Origin: Sulfitobacter sp. THAF37 | GTDB taxonomy: Bacteria; Pseudomonadota; Alphaproteobacteria; Rhodobacterales; Rhodobacteraceae | Direction: 5' to 3' | Assembly: GCF_009363555.1 (NCBI RefSeq) | Contig: NZ_CP045375.1 | Coordinates: 42,275-106,274, forward strand | Length of the DNA stretch: 64,000 bases | Made by a program: the position numbers and the translations under genes | The notes under the pieces: generated by a model | Told to the model about the DNA's origin: nothing | Seen by the model: the letters and a program-made list of their open reading frames with translations, nothing else | Database searches by the model: none | Shown here: piece by piece, positions 17,173 to 24,921 of the stretch | Layout of the letters: each line of letters starts with the position of its first letter | How positions within the stretch are numbered: position 1 is the first letter of the stretch

Positions 17173-18034
17173 TCACCGCAGCCTTGTCAGCAGACTCGAT
17201 GTATCCAACCGGCCGCCACCGGCGCGCTGCACATCCGCATAAAATTGATCGATAAGAGCACCAACTGGAGCTGTTCCACCAAGGCGAGCGACTTCTTTCA
17301 ATGCAATCGAAAGATCCTTGCGCATCCAGTCTACCGCAAAGCCGAATTCATATTCTCCAGCCTGCATCGTCTTCCAGCGGTTTGACATTTGCCAAGATCC
17401 GGCGGCGCCTTCGGCGATCGCTTCCATGACGGCGGAAAATGTCCAGTCCGGCGCGTTCTGCCAAGGCCATGCCTTCAGCCAGCCCTTGGACAACACCCGC
17501 AATGCAAAGTTGATTGACCATTTTGGCAGTTTGCCCGGACCCGACATCTCCGATCCTCACAACCTTTCTTGCGAACACCTCGAGCACAGGTTGGACGATT
17601 TCAAATGCAGCGATCTCTCCGCCGACCATCACAGACAGCTGGCCGGACTTGGCACCCGCTTGGCCACCGGAAACAGGTGCATCGAGATAGTGGCAGCTTT
17701 TTTCGTTGAGCAGGTGAAAAAGCTCACGGGCTACGTCTGCAGAAGCGGTGGTACAATCAACGAAACACCCACCTTCCGAAAGTTCGGAAAACGCTCCATC
17801 GGGCCCGATTGTGACTTCCCGAAGATCTTCATCTGCGCCGACACAGCTCAGAACGATATCGGCGCCTATCGTCGCTTCCGCCGGGCTCGCAGCCTGCCTG
17901 CCGCCGTATTCTTCGACCCACTCTCTGGCTTTGGAGGGCGTTCGATTGAAAACTGTCACTGAATGACCTGAACGCGCCAAGTGCCCTGCCATCGGATATC
18001 CCATGACACCCAAACCAATCCATCCGATCTTCAT
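17173..18034 (-). pseudogene. 3-hydroxyisobutyrate-type dehydrogenase, frameshifted
   Basis: The first 200 residues are normal: Rossmann motif IGLGVMGYPMAGHL, substrate loop DAPVSGGQAGAKSGQLSVMV and catalytic Lys in GSGQTAKMVNQLC. After AERAGLDI the frame is lost at about 17434-17438 and family sequence resumes in another frame as SAVMEAIAEGAAGSWQM to the end (17173). Total length leaves remainder 1 when divided by 3. One extra T in the run ATTTT would account for it: removing it gives ERAGLDISAVMEAIAEGAAG. Either a real mutation or a read error. These enzymes oxidise beta-hydroxy acids with NAD(P). Confidence 0.85.
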
Positions 18035-18570
18035 GACGATGCATCCGCCCTCAACTCTACGACCATTTCAGGCCACACATCGCGGAGGAAGACGGTCAGG
18101 TCACTCGCTGCAGTCTTAGCCTTGAGCGGATAAAGAAGCGTACTGACAAAGCCTCTATGATACGTCGCATGATTGACTAGGTGGAGCAGGATGTCCTCAC
18201 GGGTCATTGCGCCCTGCCCACCCCCAACAAACGTGAACTCGATCGTTTCGGCCAGATCGCTGGTCGTCCAGTCCCTTGCACAGCGCACGTAGTAGCTGTT
18301 CATGGCGCGCAGCCGCGTTGCCACTTGTGGAAAGTCGAGAACACTGGCCCGATGCCGCGCATCATGGCCATGGGAGCGACCTTCCAGATGCGCCTGAAAG
18401 ATCTCTCCGACGACCAGAGTATGATCGAACGTACCCGCAATCGACTTGAAGAGAGCATCGCGCGGCGCACTTACGGCGTTCTGTGGCAGCCTTTCGGCGG
18501 CGGAGAGCATCACATCGTCGGCCCACTCCATGTAGGCTGTCATGCGGTGACAAAGCGAAAGCGCAGGCAT
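18031..18570 (-). CDS. DinB family (four-helix metalloenzyme) protein
   Basis: 179 residues from ATG 18570, chosen for AAGGAG seven bases upstream. Four-helix-bundle features: YMEWADDVMLSAAERLP, a His in IAGTFDHTLVVGEIF, and HLVNHATYHRGFVSTLL carrying two further His, giving the three-His metal site of DinB/DUF664 proteins (often thiol-dependent transferases such as bacillithiol or mycothiol enzymes). The stop overlaps the dehydrogenase start as ATGA. It is divergent from the MocR regulator, 83 bases apart. Confidence 0.87.
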   Translation of the reverse strand: MPALSLCHRMTAYMEWADDVMLSAAERLPQNAVSAPRDALFKSIAGTFDHTLVVGEIFQAHLEGRSHGHDARHRASVLDFPQVATRLRAMNSYYVRCARDWTTSDLAETIEFTFVGGGQGAMTREDILLHLVNHATYHRGFVSTLLYPLKAKTAASDLTVFLRDVWPEMVVELRADASS

Positions 18571-18653
18571 TGAATATTCTCCTTGATTTTCCATGAAATG
18601 AACTGTCCTAATGTTCCGATCAAGGTAATCATTGTACTCGGAGCAATTTTCGC

Positions 18654-20054
18654 TTGAAGCCCTATACCGAAATCGCGGATCGTATCGCGCTGCGGATCGC
18701 GACCGGAGAGTTGCCCCTGGGTGCGCGCCTGCCCCCGCAGCGTGACTTTGCCCACACCGAAGGCATCGCCGTCTCGACCGCCAGCCGCGTCTACGAAGAG
18801 TTGCGCCGCAGAGGTCTCGTCGTGGGAGAGGTCGGGCGCGGCACCTTTGTCGCAAACCGGTTCCGGCCTCTCGATCCTGCCTTGCAAGAGCCTTCGGGCC
18901 GCGGCATCGATCTGGACATCGTCTTCAGGTTGAGCGCGGAGGGGCGAGACCGTATCGCCGCATCGACAGCGCGCTTTTTCCGCCAAGGATTGGAACAATC
19001 CGCAGTTGCACCATCTTCGGCGTCGGCCGAGCCTTCGGTAGCGTCGGTCTTCGCCGAGACTGTCGGCTCTACCGAGCACCCTGTTTCTCCCAACTCGCTC
19101 GTCCTCGTCGGGAACGGCAAGCAAGCAATCTCGACCTGCCTGGCCGCTCTGGCCCCTCGCGGTGGGCGCATCGGCGTCGAGACGATGACTTATCCTTATG
19201 TGAGGGCTGCCGCCCGCCAACTCGGCATCGATCTCGTCCCCCTTTCAATGGACGCCGAAGGGGTGACGCCAGTCGCCCTGGATCGTGCAGCGCAGACGGG
19301 ACTACAGGGCGTTTATCTCCAGCCGACGTTGCAAAGTCCCCTCGTCCTGACTATGTCGGAGGACCGCAAGCAGTGCATCGCCGACGTGCTGAAACGCCAT
19401 CGGCTCAGTGCGATCGAAGACCGCATCTACAGCTTCCTCAAACCGACCGTGCCGTTGGCCGCCTATGCGCCCAACCATGTCATTCGCATCGACAGCCTTT
19501 CAAAGAGGCTCATGCCGGGTCTTTCCTTGGGTATCATCGCACCACCAGAGCCGATTGCCGACGCGATTAGGCGCGCGGCACGATCCGGCGGTTGGATGGC
19601 GCAGAGCCTTGCCGTTCAACTCGCCCGGCATTGGATTGAGGACGGAACTGTCGCCTCCGTTGAGACGAGCAAGCGGCATGAGGCGCGCCAGATGTTCGAC
19701 GTTGCGGCGAGGACGCTCGCGGGTCTCGACTTCTCCGGCGCACCGGAAGCACTGCACGGATGGCTCACCCTTCCAAAAGGCTGGCGCAGCGAAGCCTTTG
19801 CAGCAGCCTGCGCCGAGATCGGCATCGCCGTAGCACCAGGGAGTGCTTTCGCAGTGGTCCCTGGTGCGGCCCCGTCGGGGGTCAGAATTGCCTTCTCGGC
19901 AAACGACCTGACGATCTGGACCCATGCCCTGAGAGCAGTGGCGCGCATTGCAAAGAGCGCGCCGACAGAACTGGCGCAGTTGGCTTCCACTGACAACGCC
20001 ATGGCCAGCGTAACCGCCGAAGCAAGGCAGCTTTCCAACGGGAGGTCGACATGA
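18654..20054 (+). CDS. MocR-type GntR/aminotransferase-like PLP regulator
   Basis: 466 residues from a TTG at 18654 (GGAG about 10 bases upstream). The N-terminal GntR winged helix is clear (LPLGARLPPQRDFAHTEGIA, VSTASRVYEELRRRGLVVGE, GRGTFVANR), then a fold-type I aminotransferase-like domain with the PLP Lys in IRIDSLSKRLMPGLSLG. MocR regulators sense PLP or amino compounds and often control a neighbouring transport or metabolic gene. It overlaps the following LysE gene by ATGA, and is divergent from DinB; both are likely targets. Confidence 0.9.
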   Translation: MKPYTEIADRIALRIATGELPLGARLPPQRDFAHTEGIAVSTASRVYEELRRRGLVVGEVGRGTFVANRFRPLDPALQEPSGRGIDLDIVFRLSAEGRDRIAASTARFFRQGLEQSAVAPSSASAEPSVASVFAETVGSTEHPVSPNSLVLVGNGKQAISTCLAALAPRGGRIGVETMTYPYVRAAARQLGIDLVPLSMDAEGVTPVALDRAAQTGLQGVYLQPTLQSPLVLTMSEDRKQCIADVLKRHRLSAIEDRIYSFLKPTVPLAAYAPNHVIRIDSLSKRLMPGLSLGIIAPPEPIADAIRRAARSGGWMAQSLAVQLARHWIEDGTVASVETSKRHEARQMFDVAARTLAGLDFSGAPEALHGWLTLPKGWRSEAFAAACAEIGIAVAPGSAFAVVPGAAPSGVRIAFSANDLTIWTHALRAVARIAKSAPTELAQLASTDNAMASVTAEARQLSNGRST

Positions 20055-20674
20055 TCGGAGACATCAACCTTGCTCTGATCCTGCTGGCGCATCTTGCTGC
20101 CAGCGCAAGTCCGGGACCCGCGACACTGGCGATCGCAGGCACCTCGATGGCGCGGGGTCGCCCGTCCGGGCTCCTGCTCGCCTTTGGGATCGTGATCGGG
20201 TCACTTACCTGGTCGCTGGCGGCCGCTTTTGGCCTCGGTGCCATCATGCTGTCGCACGGCTGGGTTCTCGAGGTGATCCGCTATGCCGGGACGGCCTATC
20301 TCTTTTTTCTTGCATGGAAAGCCGCACGTTCCGCGATGGCGCAAAAGTCAATCGCGCCACAGTCTATCGGAGGCCGACCAAGCCGCCTGATCCTTCGGGG
20401 TGCGGCGCTGCATATCACCAATCCGAAATCCATCCTTTTCTTCGGCGCGCTCTACGCACTTGGACTGCCCTCCGACGCGAGCCATGCGCAGCTTGCTCTG
20501 GTCGTGATAGCCGTCGGCGTACAAAGCATGGTCGTGTTTTTCGGTTACGCTCTGATGTTTTCGACATCGTCGATCACACGCGGCTATATTGCGGGCCGCC
20601 GTTGGTTCGAAGGCGCGTTCGCCGTTGGCTTTACGGCGGCTGGCATGAAAATCCTCACCACAAGGCTTCAGTGA
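20051..20674 (+). CDS. LysE/RhtB family exporter, MocR-linked
   Basis: 207 residues, about six membrane helices. Signature LAASASPGPATLAIAGTSMAR near residue 15-35, GTAYLFFLAWKAARS, and HITNPKSILFFGALYALG. It starts within the stop codon of the MocR gene (ATGA) and so is produced with it, suggesting that the regulator's ligand is the exported compound. Amino-acid or amine export is the usual role; exact substrate unknown. Confidence 0.88.
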   Translation: MIGDINLALILLAHLAASASPGPATLAIAGTSMARGRPSGLLLAFGIVIGSLTWSLAAAFGLGAIMLSHGWVLEVIRYAGTAYLFFLAWKAARSAMAQKSIAPQSIGGRPSRLILRGAALHITNPKSILFFGALYALGLPSDASHAQLALVVIAVGVQSMVVFFGYALMFSTSSITRGYIAGRRWFEGAFAVGFTAAGMKILTTRLQ

Positions 20675-20772
20675 GTTCTGCAGCTCGATTGGACGACATG
20701 ATCTCGACACATGGCCCTGCACATGTCTTCGGGAATAGCAAACAGGACATTAGAAATTTAAGCGAACGCCGA

Positions 20773-21240
20773 ATGAGAAACAAAATGAGTGATAGGATTG
20801 TACGTTTTGGGCGCATCCAGCTGGCCGAATACATCGATATCGGTGCGAGACTGCTTATTACATGCTATAGACCGCCGCCTTGGAATGAGGAATGGTCGCC
20901 GAAACTCGCCATTCAACGGCTGAACGAACTAAGTAGCACTCCGAATTATTTGTCAGTCGGTGCCTTCCATGAGAATAGTCTTGTGGGATTTGCGGTCGGC
21001 GTGCCGCATACAGGCGCACATGGAACTTCGATTTATCTATCAGAGATCGTTGTCGAGCCGCAGTTTCAAAAGGCTGGTGTGGGCGCGAGCCTTTTGCAGA
21101 GCTTCGAAAGTTTGGCGAAGGAAGTGGAATACGAATCCATTTGGCTGGTTACGGCTCGGGCTGAGGCGACGACTCGCTTCTATGCAAATCGCCAGTATCA
21201 AGAGCCGGGGACGCTGTTAGTTCTGGCGCGCAAGATTTGA
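20773..21240 (+). CDS. GNAT family N-acetyltransferase
   Basis: 155 residues from ATG 20773 (ATG 20785 equally possible). The acetyl-CoA binding region is visible as ISEIVVEPQFQKAGVGASLL-type motif A (Gln/Gly-x-Gly-x-Gly/Ala pattern QKAGVGASLL), preceded by the FHENSLVGFAVG strand and followed by LVTARAEATTRFYANRQYQE. Substrate cannot be told. It stands about 100 bases after the LysE gene and has its own start signals. Local base use is a little richer in A+T than the preceding genes. Confidence 0.85.
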   Translation: MRNKMSDRIVRFGRIQLAEYIDIGARLLITCYRPPPWNEEWSPKLAIQRLNELSSTPNYLSVGAFHENSLVGFAVGVPHTGAHGTSIYLSEIVVEPQFQKAGVGASLLQSFESLAKEVEYESIWLVTARAEATTRFYANRQYQEPGTLLVLARKI

Positions 21241-21990
21241 TTGCTTCCAGCCAATCGGCGACGCCCGATACCCAGTTCAGGCGTCGGGCAGGCCGCGACA
21301 GAAGGCAACTTTGAGCTTTCCTTGCCAACGTGCTGCGGAGCGTCGGGTGGCTGCGTACTTCAACTGAACCGATTACGCCAAGTTTCGCAGCGTGTTGCAT
21401 CCCGCATGGCATAGGTCGCTACGCGGCATTCGATGAACTGACCCTAAGTGCGGCTGCCGAAGTGTTGAACCGGGTTGTAGGGGAGTTCATGAAAGACCGC
21501 AGCTGAAGTGCTGCCGGATTGCAAAACAGACCTTCATGCGGCCCAACATGAGGCTGGCTTTGTCCGCGAGACGGACTTGACCAAAGCCAACTTTGAACAG
21601 GCACATTCACTTTTGCAAAACGCGTCTAGGGACGAGTCAAAAAAATCGCTGTTCTTCCCGATAAAGATCACGAGCCAATATGGAAGCTGTATCTGTCGGC
21701 GCACCGAATTGACACGTCAAAGTGCGAAATCACGCGATTGCATTTTTAATAAACATTGCACACGAGATCTTGTAATCTATTGAAATAAAGTTAAAATCGC
21801 CAACGTCCACCACTGGACAGCCGCAAAGTACAACGTCTAATGACCGCTTCTCCGGCTTTGCAGACCTCGGTGCATATTGCAGCATCAGTCGGATTGGGCT
21901 CAGAGTCCGCATTCGCCGCCTGCGACCCCAATGTCCGGTATGCCGGCCGGCACCAACTATCAAATATGAACTGGCGGCAAGCTGAGGAGC
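21241..21990. other. 750-bp gap, degraded sequence without supported gene
   Basis: No frame here has family resemblance, a good ribosome site and sensible composition. The dyad GACGCC/GGCGTC around 21259-21286 after the GNAT stop may be a terminator stem. Base composition drifts to AT-rich near 21640-21800. It marks the border between the metabolic cargo and the conjugation locus. Confidence 0.5.
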
Positions 21991-22218
21991 CTACCCGCCT
22001 TCGCCGTTTCCGATCCGTTTCAATTCATCGAAGTCGATTTCCTGCTTCTGTTCTACTGTCAGATCCGGCCGGGTTTCCGATACCGGCTTGGGCCCCTGGA
22101 CGTCCCACATCACCGCATGCGCTCCTGTACTCCAGCGATAAACCCAACCAACCACGCTGCACCCATCGGTCCCGATCAGATTGGCGATCGCGACGCCCTC
22201 ACCTTTGTCATCGTTCAC
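21991..22218 (-). CDS. Small conserved hypothetical protein next to vir locus
   Basis: 75 residues from a GTG at 22218 with GGAAG about 9 bases upstream. Composition is protein-like (VAIANLIGTDGCSVVGWVYR, TRPDLTVEQKQEIDFDELKR) and the reverse frames are poor, so the call is reasonable. No domain is recognised. A central Trp-rich beta-like part and an acidic C-terminal helix are seen. It is 168 bases downstream of the XRE gene on the same strand and may share its transcript. Confidence 0.55.
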   Translation of the reverse strand: MNDDKGEGVAIANLIGTDGCSVVGWVYRWSTGAHAVMWDVQGPKPVSETRPDLTVEQKQEIDFDELKRIGNGEGG

Positions 22219-22386
22219 TGTTTACTGACTTCCTGCACTGTGGCGCTGAATTTGCGGCATGGTGTCATAAGGCGCTCACTCGCGCCGGAGGCCGCACGTG
22301 GTGGATGTGGGCTAACTGCTGTTTCTTCAGGTAGCTGATCTCACGAGGGGACATCCAAAGCGGTACGCCCCAAAATTGCATTGTTT

Positions 22387-22644
22387 TCAAATCTTGTGGT
22401 CGGGTTCCGTGGCGGCTTCGACGATCGCCAGAACTTCGTGTAAGTCGAAGCCAAGCGCCCGGGACAATACGATGAATTCGACAACGTCGATCCGGCGCTG
22501 GCCGCTTTCAATGCGCGCCACGAGAGACTGATGGCAATCGAGCCTGTCCGCCAAGTCTTTCTGCCCCAGACCCGCGTTTTTTCGGGCCTCGACCAAAGAC
22601 TGACAAAGGGCCAGATGCCCGATACTCCAGATTGTTTTCGACAC
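22387..22644 (-). CDS. XRE-type HTH regulator
   Basis: 85 residues from a GTG at 22644 with AAGG about 10 bases upstream. One helix-turn-helix fills most of it: LVEARKNAGLGQKDLADRLD and CHQSLVARIESGQRRIDVVE, followed by VLSRALGFDLHEVL. Such single-domain Cro/C1-type proteins repress their own promoters; many act as controllers of mobile elements or of restriction and toxin genes. A 7-7-7 dyad immediately upstream of its start is a ready-made operator. It lies just before the virB operon on the other strand and could control conjugation genes. Confidence 0.88.
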   Translation of the reverse strand: MSKTIWSIGHLALCQSLVEARKNAGLGQKDLADRLDCHQSLVARIESGQRRIDVVEFIVLSRALGFDLHEVLAIVEAATEPDHKI

Positions 22645-22645
22645 G

Positions 22646-22666
22646 CGTCACATACCTTTTGTGACG
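22646..22666. promoter_or_regulatory. Operator dyad upstream of XRE gene
   Basis: CGTCACA-TACCTTT-TGTGACG: perfect 7-bp arms around 7 bases, beginning two bases before the GTG start of the XRE gene, so binding would block its translation start region and promoter. Consistent with self-repression. Confidence 0.6.
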
Positions 22667-22768
22667 TCGCTAGCGGATGAAATCTGTTATCTAAAAAGTA
22701 GATATTTGAGGGTGTTATTGGCGTCTGGTTTTCATGGGGTGCTAGTCTGATGCATGCCCAATGGCCCA

Positions 22769-23089
22769 TCAATCCCTCACCAGTTTCAGAAACCGACCGT
22801 AGTCATGACTGACCTCACGGGCTTCCTCAAAAGCCCGTGCACGCTCCTGCTCGAGGCAGCGAAAGTAGTCCTGAATGTCCGTGATGTAGACCTCAAAGTC
22901 CCGCCGAATGATGTCTTCATAGTTCCTAGCAGCTTGCGAATCGCTAGGAACAAATGGTCGGACTGGGGCAAGGCAGGATTCAGCGGAACTGGCAGACAAA
23001 ACGAGCAAGTAAACCGCCAATGCTCGCCAAGATAGAAACAACTTCAACCTAGGGTTTGTAAAACCTCTAATGGTCTTGATAGACGTCAT
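22769..23089 (-). CDS. Small secreted or membrane-anchored hypothetical protein
   Basis: 106 residues starting MTSIKTIRGFTNPRLKLFLS with a hydrophobic stretch ending LLVLSASSAES-C, like a signal peptide or lipoprotein leader. The mature part is helical and charged with one Cys (DYFRCLEQERARAFEEAREV). I recognise similar genes beside virB loci of Rhodobacterales but no function. It is divergent from the virB operon by 130 bases. May be an exclusion or assembly factor; that is a guess from place only. Confidence 0.6.
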   Translation of the reverse strand: MTSIKTIRGFTNPRLKLFLSWRALAVYLLVLSASSAESCLAPVRPFVPSDSQAARNYEDIIRRDFEVYITDIQDYFRCLEQERARAFEEAREVSHDYGRFLKLVRD

Positions 23090-23219
23090 TGGGCGTGCCT
23101 AGAAATTGTGTAACCAAGATACACAAGTATCTTCTGCAATATATCTTGCGGTTAACAATATACTATCGTAACTCTGGGCTTCAAGTGGGAATGCCTAGGG
23201 TCGCGCCATTGGAGAAAGC

Positions 23220-23600
23220 GTGAGCCGGGCCATGAACTGGGACTTCGAAGCACCAAATGTGGTTACGGAAGCACGTTTCCGCGAACTCGTGGAAAGCGGC
23301 TATAACGCAGAAATCCTGTGCCAAGAATCGGCACACAAGAAAGGCCCCAGCTACTACGGGGTCTGGATCATGCGTGTGGTCTCCAACGAAGGCGTGGAGA
23401 AGCTGCTGGTCACGGCCCGTACTCGGACGACCTATAACGACATCAAGATCCGCGAGTTCAAGACGATCTCCGGCGTGGTGTCTTTCTTCATTGGCCTTGG
23501 CTTTGCGCATGTCGACCTGCCGCTTGAGGCGGGTACAAGCCGCACGCATATACTCGCCCCGTCAGACAAAGCCCCATCAGACAAGGCCGCTGACAACTAA
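23220..23600 (+). CDS. Conserved hypothetical protein, first gene of the virB row
   Basis: 126 residues from GTG 23220 (GGAG five bases upstream; ATG 23232 is the alternative). No known domain; predicted alpha/beta with GVWIMRVVSNEGVEKLLVTA and YNDIKIREFKTISGVVSFFIGLG. No signal peptide, so likely cytoplasmic. Its 3' end overlaps the likely start of virB1 by about 11 bases, so it is part of the transfer operon. Role unknown; such cytoplasmic leaders may be regulators or substrates. Confidence 0.7.
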   Translation: MSRAMNWDFEAPNVVTEARFRELVESGYNAEILCQESAHKKGPSYYGVWIMRVVSNEGVEKLLVTARTRTTYNDIKIREFKTISGVVSFFIGLGFAHVDLPLEAGTSRTHILAPSDKAPSDKAADN

Positions 23601-24258
23601 CCTCGTCTGCCTCTGGCTGGTCGCAGCACCTGCCTCAGCGCAAATGGTCCTGGTCATGGAGGGCGACGGCTCCCTGATCCCGTCCCACTCCCAAAGCAGC
23701 TTTGCTCGAAACTACAATGACGGGATTGGTCAGGGTTCGGCCTCCGATGGGATCGCGATCTTCGGCGAGGTAGAGGCCGAGCAAGAGGGGGTCCAAGTCG
23801 CGGCCCTTGCCCGCCCGACTCCCCTGCCCCGCGCCGATGTCCTCTCCGGGATTCAGACCACGGCCTTGCGCCATGCCGGCCATCCCGGCCTGCGTCGCGC
23901 GGGGCTTTCCGTGACGGATTGGCTGGCTCTCTATCGAGCCAATATCGAGGTTGAGAGCGCCTACCGGCAGGATGCGATTTCAAGTGCAGGTGCCATTGGC
24001 CTTGGTCAATTGATGCCAGCGACGGCGCGTGATCTGGGCGTCGACCCGCGCGATCCGCTGCAGAACCTCGACGGCTCCGCACGCTACCTCGCGATGATGC
24101 TGGAGACGTTCGGCGATCCGCACCTGGCGCTGGCTGCCTACAACGCCGGACCCGATGCGGTCCGCCAGTATGGCGGCGTTCCCCCCTACCGAGAAACCCA
24201 GAACCACGTAGCCCGCGTCATGGCCGTCGTGGCCCGATTGGAAGGATCAAATTCATGA
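23590..24258 (+). CDS. virB1: VirB1-like lytic transglycosylase
   Basis: About 222 residues. The start is uncertain: no ATG precedes the signal peptide TTNLVCLWLVAAPASAQ in this frame, so a CTG at 23590 (used here) or a TTG at 23524 must serve. The SLT domain is clear: catalytic Glu in ANIEVESAYRQDA, then AGAIGLGQLMPATARDLGV, ARYLAMMLETF and LALAAYNAGPDAVRQYGGV. VirB1 opens peptidoglycan for assembly of the secretion channel. It overlaps virB2 by four bases. A second SLT gene is at 27440-28594. Confidence 0.85.
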   Translation: MTTNLVCLWLVAAPASAQMVLVMEGDGSLIPSHSQSSFARNYNDGIGQGSASDGIAIFGEVEAEQEGVQVAALARPTPLPRADVLSGIQTTALRHAGHPGLRRAGLSVTDWLALYRANIEVESAYRQDAISSAGAIGLGQLMPATARDLGVDPRDPLQNLDGSARYLAMMLETFGDPHLALAAYNAGPDAVRQYGGVPPYRETQNHVARVMAVVARLEGSNS

Positions 24259-24650
24259 TGTCCCAACCTTTTTGGAAATCATTCCTCAAAACACTTATCG
24301 CTAATGTCATGAGAGCGCGCAGCGCGGCAGTGCATTGGCGATACCGCTTTTTCCAAACAAGTTGGATTTCAAACCTCTTTGTCACCTCGCTGGTGCTATT
24401 CCTGCTGATTGCCGAACCCGCCCTTGCACAGAGCATCGATCTCTCCCCGATCCAGAGCTTGTTGCAGGGCATTGTCGATGCGCTGACCGGACCTCTTGGT
24501 GTGGTCATCGCCACACTCGCGGTCCTCGGCGTTTTCTTGAGCTGGTTTTTCAACATCATTGATCTGCGCCAAGCGCTTTGGGTCCTCGTGGGCATCGCCG
24601 GCGTCGCGGCAGCCCCCACGATTGTTGCTGCGGTCTTTGCCGGTGGCTGA
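24255..24650 (+). CDS. virB2: VirB2 pilin (TrbC/VirB2 family)
   Basis: 131 residues. A long signal region ends in LFLLIAEPALAQ-S, followed by the two-helix pilin: IQSLLQGIVDALTGPLGVVI and a hydrophobic second helix ending VAAVFAGG. This is the TrbC/VirB2 layout, the subunit of the conjugative pilus. The leader is longer than usual (about 58 residues from ATG 24255); ATG 24309 would shorten it. It overlaps virB1 and virB3 by short stretches, giving tight co-translation. Confidence 0.88.
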   Translation: MMSQPFWKSFLKTLIANVMRARSAAVHWRYRFFQTSWISNLFVTSLVLFLLIAEPALAQSIDLSPIQSLLQGIVDALTGPLGVVIATLAVLGVFLSWFFNIIDLRQALWVLVGIAGVAAAPTIVAAVFAGG

Positions 24651-24921
24651 ACGCTCACCCCTCTTTCTTGGGCTCGTGCGCCCGCCGAAGCTTCTAGGCC
24701 TGCCCATCATGTACGCGATGGTCTGGCTCTTTGGCTCGGTGCTCCTGTTCGTCTGGCTCCAGCATATCGCGGTGCTGGCTGTCGCGGCCCTGCTCTATCC
24801 CGTGCTCTGGAAGGCCGCCGATTGGGACCCGCGCTTCATCGACGTGATGATGACGGCGCTGCAGGAGACACCGCCCACGCGCAACAGGTCCATTCATGGC
24901 GGGGACAGCTATGCCCCGTGA
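24643..24921 (+). CDS. virB3: VirB3 inner-membrane protein
   Basis: 92 residues from GTG 24643, which overlaps the virB2 stop. It reads VAERSPLFLGLVRPPKLLGL, then two hydrophobic helices (PIMYAMVWLFGSVLLFVWL and IAVLAVAALLYPVLWKAA). The PLFLGLTRPP-like opening is typical of VirB3. The protein helps place VirB4 and pilin at the inner membrane. It overlaps virB4 by 26 bases. Confidence 0.88.
   Translation: MAERSPLFLGLVRPPKLLGLPIMYAMVWLFGSVLLFVWLQHIAVLAVAALLYPVLWKAADWDPRFIDVMMTALQETPPTRNRSIHGGDSYAP

Noticed and set aside
21508..21783. 91-residue plus-strand frame in the 21.2-22 kb gap
   Set aside because: No start signals or family pattern; composition unlike nearby genes.
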